A stretch of DNA of 21,081 nt from Bacteroidota bacterium (GTDB lineage: Bacteria > Bacteroidota > Bacteroidia > Chitinophagales > Chitinophagaceae), in NCBI GenBank assembly GCA_947462495.1, contig CANHOY010000008.1:1-21081 (forward strand), in the 5' to 3' direction. The notes beneath the pieces were generated by a model. It had not been told where the DNA came from, did no database searches, and was given only the letters and a program-made list of their open reading frames with translations. A program made the position numbers and the translations under genes. Below are positions 7,568-14,260 of this stretch, one piece after another; position 1 is the stretch's first letter; every line of letters begins with the position of its first letter.

Positions 7568-8965
7568 TTGGATAGTCTTATCAACTTACTTGGGCATTTT
7601 CATCCCCTATTGGTTCATTTACCAATTGGAATTTTGCTTTTTGCTATTTTAATACATTGGCTTTCTAAAAAGGAAAAATATGTTTCTTTTGAAAGTATAG
7701 TTCCTTTTACTTATTTAATTGGTGCGCTATCGGCCATCCTTACTTGTATAAGTGGGCTAGCCTTATCCAGCAGTGGAGAATACGACGATAAAATTTTATT
7801 CTATCATCAATGGTTGGGTATTCTGGTAGCAGTGCTTTCTATGACTGGTGTCTATTTTACAAAAAAGAAAAAAGAAAAATCTTTACAATGGAATTCTATT
7901 GCACTTTTAATAGTCATCACATTGACTGGCCATTTTGGTGGCACTCTTACCCATGGAGCGGATTATTTGACTAAAGGGAGTGTTGCCAGCAAAATAGTTA
8001 AAACAAAACCAACTATTACGAATGCGCAAGAAGCGGTGTTGTATACCGATATCATCCAACCCATAGTAGAAGAAAAATGTTATGGTTGTCATTCTCAAAT
8101 AAAACAAAAAGGGAAATTGCGATTGGACAGCAAAGAGTGGATTTTAAAAGGTGGAGAAGATGGAATAATTATTCATAATGGCAACGCTTTAAAAAGTGAA
8201 CTATATAAAAGAATTATATTAGATCCTTTAGATGAAAAACACATGCCTCCCAAGGGAAAGCCTCAAATAACAGAAAAGGAGCGAGTTTTAATTGAATGGT
8301 GGATTAATACGGGCGGTTATTTTGATAAGAAAGTAAAAGAGTTAGCACAACCGGCAACGCTTATACCCATTTTAGCTAGCCTTCAAAATAATTCCTCCGA
8401 GCCTTCTATTATGGAAGAGGTTCCTGCTAATGATATTAAAGTAGCTAATCAAATTAGTCTTAATGAATTAACTAAATTGGGGATTACTATCTTGAAAGTT
8501 GCTAATACCTCTAATTATTTAACGGCCAAATTTTTTACAGTAGTGAAAACAAATGACACCATTGACAACCTCCTTAAAACAGTGAGTGCGAATATTGTTT
8601 GGTTAAAAATGCCTGGAATGAATTTTTCTAGTTCGCTTGCAAATAGTATTTCTTTCTGCGACTCTTTAACCAAATTAAGTATAGAGCATTCCACCATTAC
8701 AGACAATCAATTGAATGAGTTTCAAAAATTAAAAAGGCTTCACTATTTAAATTTAGTTGGAACAAAAATTAGCTTAAAAGGGTTATTACAATTAAAGGGC
8801 TTAGATAAAATAAATGAATTATACCTTGGACAAACAAGTATGACCAATAAAGATTCTTTGCTCATTCAAAAAACATTCCCAAAAGCAAAAATAATTTTTG
8901 GAAATTACCGTACTGAATTTTTACCATCGGATACTGTTATCTTAAAGGCGCCAGTTAAAAAATAA
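7568..8965 (+). CDS. DUF2231 membrane protein fused to a PSCyt1 cytochrome domain and leucine-rich repeats
   Basis: The 465-residue protein has a TTG start at 7568. No ATG occurs before residue 92, and the first domain already begins near residue 8, so TTG is the best choice. Residues 8-130 form a DUF2231-like unit with about four helices (12-33, 44-66, 80-97, 108-126) and membrane-edge His residues (H10, H12, H17, H80, H122, H129) that could ligate heme. A PSCyt1 domain follows at about 155-255, with CYGCH (171-175) and likely distal Met in HMPPKG (225-230). Residues about 345-450 hold leucine-rich repeats (TKLSIEHSTITDNQL, HYLNLVGTKISLKGL, NELYLGQTSMTNKD). The layout suggests a membrane electron carrier with an external heme domain and a protein-binding tail, possibly receiving electrons from the other exported proteins of this operon. 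That role is inference. Confidence 0.88.
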   Translation: MDSLINLLGHFHPLLVHLPIGILLFAILIHWLSKKEKYVSFESIVPFTYLIGALSAILTCISGLALSSSGEYDDKILFYHQWLGILVAVLSMTGVYFTKKKKEKSLQWNSIALLIVITLTGHFGGTLTHGADYLTKGSVASKIVKTKPTITNAQEAVLYTDIIQPIVEEKCYGCHSQIKQKGKLRLDSKEWILKGGEDGIIIHNGNALKSELYKRIILDPLDEKHMPPKGKPQITEKERVLIEWWINTGGYFDKKVKELAQPATLIPILASLQNNSSEPSIMEEVPANDIKVANQISLNELTKLGITILKVANTSNYLTAKFFTVVKTNDTIDNLLKTVSANIVWLKMPGMNFSSSLANSISFCDSLTKLSIEHSTITDNQLNEFQKLKRLHYLNLVGTKISLKGLLQLKGLDKINELYLGQTSMTNKDSLLIQKTFPKAKIIFGNYRTEFLPSDTVILKAPVKK

Positions 8966-8970
8966 CTAGT

Positions 8971-9921
8971 ATGAAAAAAATAACTAAAGTAGTAAGTTAT
9001 ATTGCTATTGGATTTTGTGTACTGCTACTAGCAGGCTTAACCGTATTTGGGCAAAGAGATATTCCCAACGATAAGTTAAAAGAAAAATACACCAACGCCT
9101 CCTCTTCCTTTATTCCTTTAATGGGTATGCAGGTACATTACAGGTCCGAAGGCAACCCAGAAGACAGTGTCCCTATTGTTTTGATTCATGGTACTTCATC
9201 CTCGCTTCATACTTGGGATGCTTTAGTGAAATTATTATTGGCCCAAACGCACAAAAGAATCATCCGCTTAGACTTACCTGCTTTTGGACTCACGGGACCC
9301 AATCCAGAAAACATATATGCATCCCCTTATTATATCCATTTTGTAGACTCTTTTCTAATTGCACAAAATATCAATAAGTGCATTTTAGGAGGCAATTCCT
9401 TAGGTGGTGGTATTGCCTGGCAATACGCAATAGCAAATCCTCATAAAATAAGTCAACTCATTTTAATTGATGCAACTGGATACCCAATAAAAAATGAAAA
9501 AGGAAGTTTAGGTTTTAAAATAGCCAGCATGCCTATCATCAATAATTTATTGTTGTTCATCACCCCAAAATCTTTGGTTAAAAAAAGTTTAGAAACTGTT
9601 TTTTATGACCCTACTTTAATTACAGACGCTACCATTACTAGGTACCATGAAATGTTATTACGCGAAGGGAATAGACGGGCTGCATTATCCTTATTTAAAA
9701 ACAGAGTTGAACAAGATGCCAATACTATCAAAACCATTACAGCCCCCACACTCATTTTATGGGGAGAAGCAGATCAATTGATATCTGTGGAAAATGCCTA
9801 TTTATTTCAAAAAGATATAAAAACTAATTCATTAGTCATTTTACCAAAAGTAGGACATATACCTATGGAAGAATCCCCCAATGCAGTAGCAAAAGCTATT
9901 GTAGAATTTATCAAAAAATAA
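8971..9921 (+). CDS. Membrane-anchored alpha/beta hydrolase
   Basis: The 316-residue alpha/beta-hydrolase fold protein carries an N-terminal transmembrane anchor or signal at about 7-27. The catalytic triad is visible: nucleophile S143 in GGNSLGGG, D268 in WGEADQLI and H296 in VGHIPMEE. The oxyanion loop is HGTSSS (73-78). The closest general pattern is the haloalkane-dehalogenase/esterase/lipase-like group, but with Ser as nucleophile, so an ester or C-C bond hydrolase is likely; the substrate cannot be read from sequence. It is encoded 5 bases after the DUF2231 gene and 13 before the kinase/PLP gene, so it is within the operon. The anchor suggests that the catalytic domain faces the periplasm, like most other products of the operon. 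Confidence 0.9.
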   Translation: MKKITKVVSYIAIGFCVLLLAGLTVFGQRDIPNDKLKEKYTNASSSFIPLMGMQVHYRSEGNPEDSVPIVLIHGTSSSLHTWDALVKLLLAQTHKRIIRLDLPAFGLTGPNPENIYASPYYIHFVDSFLIAQNINKCILGGNSLGGGIAWQYAIANPHKISQLILIDATGYPIKNEKGSLGFKIASMPIINNLLLFITPKSLVKKSLETVFYDPTLITDATITRYHEMLLREGNRRAALSLFKNRVEQDANTIKTITAPTLILWGEADQLISVENAYLFQKDIKTNSLVILPKVGHIPMEESPNAVAKAIVEFIKK

Positions 9922-9934
9922 ATCAGTTAATAAA

Positions 9935-12235
9935 ATGGTTTTTAGTCCAGGTAGTATAGAAAATTTGGTGGCCAATTATTATGGAATGGAAGTGAAAGCT
10001 TCTCCATTAAATGGTTATGACGAATTAAATTTTTTATTAACGGACAATGCGGGTAAAAAAAATGTTTTAAAATTATCCAATAGCCAACATGATTTTTACT
10101 TTTTAGACGCACAAATAAAAATTCTACAACATTTATCCAAAAGCGACCTTGCTTTACAATTACAACAGTATACTTTAAATAAAAAAGGACAGCCCTTAAC
10201 AGAGTTGAGCATTGAAGACAAAACTTATTATATAAGAATCTTAAGTTATTTGGAAGGCACTTTTTGGGTAGATACTCCTAATAAAACGGATGAGTTGCAT
10301 CTTAACCTAGGAAAATTCTTAGGCAAAATGGATAAAAATTTATCCAATTTCAAACACGCAGGAATGCATCGTCACTATACCTGGGACATTAGTACCGCCA
10401 GAGATGCTAGTTATCGATTAAATTGTATTAAGGACCATGAAAAAAGAAGAATGGTTGATTATTTCATCTTACAATTTGAAACAGAAATTCTTCCAACGCT
10501 ATCTTCCTTCAGGCATAGTTATACCCACAATGATGCCAATGATTACAATGTATTGGTCAAGGAAAATGATATCGCTGGCTTAATAGATTTTGGTGACATG
10601 GTGTATACCGCACTTATCAACAATGTAGCAGTGGCTTGTACTTATGCCATGCTTAATAATCAACAGCCTTTGGAGGCTGCCGCTGAGGTCGTTAAAGGAT
10701 ACCACCAAATCTATCCATTAACAGAAAAAGAATTAAATATTTTATATTATTTAATTGCCGCTCGACTTTGTATTAGTGTAACACAATCAGCCTATAATAG
10801 TTCCCTTGACAGTAACAATGAACATCATTTTATTACCGAAAAACCAGCTTGGAATTTATTATATTATTTAATTGAACTCAACCCCATCAAAGCAGAAAAT
10901 GCATTTCTAATAGCTTGTAATTATGTATCTATTATCCATGAGAAGGAGGATTATAAAAATATAGAGCTGGATCGACATGCACATGTTGGCAGAAATCTAA
11001 GTATAAGTTATGAGCAACATTTAAAAATAGATAAAAGTGCTTTACAATATTTATATGATGACAAGGGGAATACATATTTAGACTGCGTGAACAATGTTAG
11101 TCATGTGGGTCATTGTCATCCAACGGTGGTGCGTAGCGCCCAAAAACAAATAGCCACATTAAATACCAATACACGTTATTTAAATTTGCAATTAAATAAT
11201 TATGCAGCAGCCTTAACAGCCAAATTACCTAAACATTTAAAGGTTTGTTATTTTACCAATAGTGGCAGTGAGGCCAATGATTTAGCGATTAGAATAAGTA
11301 GACATTGTACAAAACAAAAAGAAGTGATTGTATTAGACCATGCCTATCATGGAACTTCTACCGCTACGATTGAAATGAGTCCTTATAAATTTGATCGTAA
11401 AGGAGGTGTAGGACAAATGCCCTGGATTCACAAAGCAATGAATCCGGATGTTTATCGAGGCCTCTATCAATATGGAGATGCAACCGCAGGAGAAAAATAT
11501 GCAGCTGATGTTAGCCGCATTATTACTGAATTAAAAAATAATGGCAAAGCCCCTGCTGCTTTTATTTGTGAAACTTTATTAGGCGTTGGAGGTCAGATGC
11601 CTTTACCTCCCAATTATTTAAAAGAAGTATATGCTTTTGTAAAAGAAGCGGGAGGTTTGTGTATTGCAGATGAAGTGCAGGTAGGTTTTGGAAGAGTTGG
11701 CCTTCATTTTTGGGGGTTTGAACTTCAAGAAGTAATGCCCGATATAGTAGTCATGGGAAAGCCTATGGGCAATGGACACCCACTAGCTGCGGTCATTGTT
11801 ACAGAGGAAATAGCCAATAGTTTTAATAATGGTATTGAATATTTTAATACCTATGGTGGGAATCCAGTTTCAATGGCCACTGGGTTAGCTGTATTAGAGG
11901 TTATAGAAAAAGAAGAGTTACAAGCAAATGCTTTGGCAGTGGGAGATGATTTAATAAATGGTTTTAAAGAATTAATGAATAGGCACAAGCTCATTGGAGA
12001 TGTAAGAGGTGCTGGACTTTTTATAGGCGTAGAGTTGGTAAAAGATCGAATAACCAAAGAGCCTGCTGCGCAAGAAATTAAATTAATCGTAGAGCTAATG
12101 AAGGACCGTGGTTTTTTAATTGGAACAGATGGACCTTATAATAATGTACTTAAAATAAAGCCTCCGATTATTTTTTCAAAGTACAATGCAAAAGAATTTA
12201 TTCGAAATTTAGATGAAGTCTTGTCTACGCTTTAG
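9935..12235 (+). CDS. Fusion of APH-type kinase and class-III PLP enzyme (phospho-lyase-like)
   Basis: The 766-residue protein has no signal peptide and is probably cytoplasmic. Residues about 1-335 form an aminoglycoside-phosphotransferase-like kinase: catalytic-loop motif HNDANDYN (198-205, base D200, N205) and metal-binding D218 in LIDFGD. Residues about 345-766 form a class-III aminotransferase fold: SGSEAND (443-449), AYHG (470-473), PLP-ring Asp D579 in ADEVQ, and PLP lysine K609 in VMGKPMGNGHP. In animals, related separate proteins are hydroxylysine kinase (AGPHD1/HYKK) and the phospho-lyases AGXT2L1/AGXT2L2, which eliminate phosphate and ammonia from phosphoethanolamine or phosphohydroxylysine. 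Bacterial fusions of these parts are known, often with a peptidase-M23 domain between them; none is present here. The simplest reading is one protein that phosphorylates a hydroxylated amine and then cleaves it. A plain transaminase is the alternative. It is the last gene of the operon. Confidence 0.9.
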   Translation: MVFSPGSIENLVANYYGMEVKASPLNGYDELNFLLTDNAGKKNVLKLSNSQHDFYFLDAQIKILQHLSKSDLALQLQQYTLNKKGQPLTELSIEDKTYYIRILSYLEGTFWVDTPNKTDELHLNLGKFLGKMDKNLSNFKHAGMHRHYTWDISTARDASYRLNCIKDHEKRRMVDYFILQFETEILPTLSSFRHSYTHNDANDYNVLVKENDIAGLIDFGDMVYTALINNVAVACTYAMLNNQQPLEAAAEVVKGYHQIYPLTEKELNILYYLIAARLCISVTQSAYNSSLDSNNEHHFITEKPAWNLLYYLIELNPIKAENAFLIACNYVSIIHEKEDYKNIELDRHAHVGRNLSISYEQHLKIDKSALQYLYDDKGNTYLDCVNNVSHVGHCHPTVVRSAQKQIATLNTNTRYLNLQLNNYAAALTAKLPKHLKVCYFTNSGSEANDLAIRISRHCTKQKEVIVLDHAYHGTSTATIEMSPYKFDRKGGVGQMPWIHKAMNPDVYRGLYQYGDATAGEKYAADVSRIITELKNNGKAPAAFICETLLGVGGQMPLPPNYLKEVYAFVKEAGGLCIADEVQVGFGRVGLHFWGFELQEVMPDIVVMGKPMGNGHPLAAVIVTEEIANSFNNGIEYFNTYGGNPVSMATGLAVLEVIEKEELQANALAVGDDLINGFKELMNRHKLIGDVRGAGLFIGVELVKDRITKEPAAQEIKLIVELMKDRGFLIGTDGPYNNVLKIKPPIIFSKYNAKEFIRNLDEVLSTL

Positions 12236-12247
12236 ACTTTAGCGAAA

Positions 12248-12529
12248 CTAATACCCTTCCTTGGCTTTTAAAATGACCGCTTTTTTATTGCGTATATTAT
12301 AAATTACAGATCGCGCTAAGTCGTCGTATTTAACTGTTTTAATCAAAATTCCATCGCAATCATAATAAATAGTTTCTAAATAATATTGCTCGTCAAAAGT
12401 GTATTCAATAAATTTTGTTTTAGCAGAATCGATGTAGGATGCATTTATATTATTTTCATGATTGGCACAGGCAATCAATATTAAACACAGCGAGAAGCTT
12501 ATCGATATTTTTTTAAACATAGGATTCAT
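12248..12529 (-). CDS. Small lipoprotein of unknown function
   Basis: The 93-residue protein has a lipoprotein signal: charged MFKK, a hydrophobic stretch, and lipobox LILIAC with the lipidated Cys at 21. Asn and His at the positions after it suggest outer-membrane sorting. The mature part is only about 72 residues and rich in Tyr and Asp (EQYYLETIYYDCDGILIKTV), with no family I recognise. Two Met codons are possible starts, at 12529 and at 12520 (MFKK); the second gives a more usual signal peptide. It converges on the kinase/PLP gene with a 12-base gap and no visible terminator between them. The real signal peptide supports it being a gene rather than chance. Confidence 0.7.
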   Translation of the reverse strand: MNPMFKKISISFSLCLILIACANHENNINASYIDSAKTKFIEYTFDEQYYLETIYYDCDGILIKTVKYDDLARSVIYNIRNKKAVILKAKEGY

Positions 12530-12593
12530 GAATATTAAAATTAAAAGAACCCATTATAAAACTAGCATAAATAGTCTTGAAAAATAGGTTTAT

Positions 12594-12630
12594 AAAAAAA
12601 GGAGTCTCAAGTAATCGAGACTCCTTTTTT
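12594..12630 (-). terminator. Rho-independent terminator of the MFS gene
   Basis: GGAGTCTC (12601-12608) pairs perfectly with GAGACTCC (12617-12624) around an 8-nt loop. The hairpin is flanked by seven A on the left and six T on the right, so it could stop transcription in both directions. It lies just after the stop of the minus-strand MFS gene at 12648 and shields the small lipoprotein gene from read-through. Confidence 0.92.
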
Positions 12631-12647
12631 ATTTAGCACTTAATTAA

Positions 12648-13856
12648 TTAAGCAGCTTGTTTCTTTTTACCGTAAAAATACAATCCAGTAAAAGCAACAA
12701 TTAAAATAGCTGGGAAAAGTAGAATGTTGGATAAAGTAGATTGTCCAGCAGCTAAATCGGCAGCATCTCCTGCTAAACCGCTTGCTACTGCCACCGCTTT
12801 ATTGTCTTTGATCCAGCCTCCGATAATAGGTTGGAACATGGAAGAAGAAAACATTCCAATACCACCTAATATAGAAAGGCCAAGTGCGCCTGTTTCTGGT
12901 AAATTTTCAGCAATATATCCAAGCATATTAGGCCAGAAATAACAAATGCCTAAACCATAACATAGTGCAGCCACATATAGCATTGGGCCATTCATAGTAC
13001 TCATCATATACAGACCAACCAGGGCAAATACAGCCGAGCCAAGCAATACACCCATAGTATTCAATTGCTTAATCAATGGGCCGGCAAAGAATCTACCCAC
13101 CGCCATTAATCCTGTTACTAAAGCTAATATTAACATTGGGCTAGCACCTGCTTTGGCTAGAATAGGTCCTACCCATTGTTGTGGTCCAAATTCAGAAATA
13201 GCCGTTAAAGCCATACAAGCTGCCATGAATAAATATAAAGGATTCAACATCGCTTTAAAGTTGGCTAACACAGAATTTTCTACAATTCTAGTTTTAGGAA
13301 AAGTTTGTCCATAAAACAATACAGCATAGATAATTGTTGGAATTAAAATAATCCAAATTTGAGCTTGCCAATGAAAGCTAGCTTCTGTCATGAATTTTGA
13401 AACCAAGGCGCCTATTACAATTCCACCAGGGAACCACATATGGAAACGATTCAATTTACTGTTCATTTGAATACCAGAATAGGAATCTGCAATCATTGGA
13501 TTACAAGCTGCTTCGGTACATCCATTACCCAGTCCAATCAATAGGGTTGAGATTAAAAGGGTGTTGTAATCAACTGCATAAATAGTTAATAGAATACCTA
13601 TGGTATGGGCTATTAAGGCAATTTGCATGATAAATTTAGGCCCTAAGGAAGTATAAAAAATTCCACCTAAAATCATAGAAATAGGAAATCCAAGAAACCA
13701 CATTGAATTAATGGTTCCTAATTGAACAGTGTCCAAATTTAATTCCGTTCCTAGCTGTGTCAAAATACCAGCACGGATACTGAATGAAAAAGCAGTCGTG
13801 ATAAGTGCAAAGCAACTTGCATAGAACAGTCGATTTGCATTAATAGGTTGGCTCAT
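12648..13856 (-). CDS. Major facilitator superfamily transporter, sugar-type
   Basis: A start at 13856 gives a 402-residue protein beginning MSQPINANRLFYASC. The frame is open up to an ATG at 13922, but the extra 22 residues (rich in Arg and Leu, no helix) are atypical, so I prefer 13856. About twelve hydrophobic segments are seen. The blocks GLGNGCTEAACNPMIADSY and NRFHMWFPGGIVIGALV resemble the FucP/glucose-galactose permease branch, which uses proton symport to import sugars. The Glu and Asn in GNGCTEAACNP and the His in FHMWFPGG are likely translocation-path residues. It is encoded alone with its own terminator and reads away from the amidohydrolase gene at 14261. Its cargo is unknown; a sugar or sugar-acid product of the nearby exported enzymes is a reasonable inference. 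Confidence 0.88.
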   Translation of the reverse strand: MSQPINANRLFYASCFALITTAFSFSIRAGILTQLGTELNLDTVQLGTINSMWFLGFPISMILGGIFYTSLGPKFIMQIALIAHTIGILLTIYAVDYNTLLISTLLIGLGNGCTEAACNPMIADSYSGIQMNSKLNRFHMWFPGGIVIGALVSKFMTEASFHWQAQIWIILIPTIIYAVLFYGQTFPKTRIVENSVLANFKAMLNPLYLFMAACMALTAISEFGPQQWVGPILAKAGASPMLILALVTGLMAVGRFFAGPLIKQLNTMGVLLGSAVFALVGLYMMSTMNGPMLYVAALCYGLGICYFWPNMLGYIAENLPETGALGLSILGGIGMFSSSMFQPIIGGWIKDNKAVAVASGLAGDAADLAAGQSTLSNILLFPAILIVAFTGLYFYGKKKQAA

Positions 13857-13931
13857 AAATAAAAGGTTTAAGTGATTTGGTTTAAGTAGTCTAAATCTAA
13901 ATAATCTTAGCCTTTTTTCCAAAATAACTAA

Positions 13932-13961
13932 CTATTATTTTCATAATAGCCTGTTGTACAA
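13932..13961. promoter_or_regulatory. Candidate operator: inverted repeat plus adjoining palindrome
   Basis: The perfect 7-bp arms CTATTAT (13932-13938) and ATAATAG (13943-13949) are followed four bases later by TTGTACAA (13954-13961). The pair lies 76-105 bases upstream of the preferred MFS start. The arrangement is consistent with a regulator-binding site, but no regulator gene is in view to connect it to. Confidence 0.3.
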
Positions 13962-14133
13962 TGCATTTATTCCATCATTTAATGAGGCTAAATAATGAAA
14001 ATTGTCAAAAATATCTTCACACAGAACAGTTGGGAGGCCCACTATCAATAGGAACCATTTTATTGTAATAAATCTAATTTTTAAAATAAATTATTGCCCT
14101 ATCTCTCATAGTGGAAAGGTTGACGAGTAGGCG

Positions 14134-14185
14134 CTTAAGATGTAATCTTAGGTTTTGTAATTATATTTTCAACCCAAAAATTGGG
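14134..14185 (+). other. Two tandem potential hairpins in the leader of the amidohydrolase gene
   Basis: CTTAAGAT/ATCTTAGG (14134-14152, with one G-T pair and a 3-nt loop) is followed 20 bases later by CCCAA/TTGGG (14173-14185, 3-nt loop). They end about 75 bases before the start codon at 14261. They could be leader-RNA structures or operator sites. No long T run follows either hairpin directly, so a standard terminator is unlikely. Confidence 0.3.
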
Positions 14186-14260
14186 GAATAGACAATTTAA
14201 AAATGCTTAAATTACATACACTGATTCTTTATTTTTTATCTCTTTTTAAATAAATACTAC

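Larger units (their letters stand above)
13857..14260. other. Divergent intergenic region with several short inverted repeats
   Basis: This region of about 400 bp separates the MFS transporter (minus) from the amidohydrolase (plus), so it must serve both promoters. Visible inverted repeats are: CTATTAT/ATAATAG at 13932-13949 with a 4-nt loop; the 8-bp palindrome TTGTACAA at 13954-13961; TAAGAT/ATCTTA at 14136-14150 with a 3-nt loop, extended by one wobble and one C-G pair; and CCCAA/TTGGG at 14173-14185. The last two would lie in the leader of the plus-strand gene. No convincing ORF, tRNA or known riboswitch pattern was recognised. Confidence 0.5.

Noticed and set aside
2332..12235. A SusC/SusD-type polysaccharide utilisation locus
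   Set aside because: No TonB-dependent receptor, SusD-like lipoprotein or glycoside hydrolase of a classical family is present.
13857..13922. N-terminal extension of the MFS transporter to an upstream ATG
   Set aside because: The extra 22 residues are unlike transporter N termini, and the next Met begins the typical MSQP start just before the first helix.
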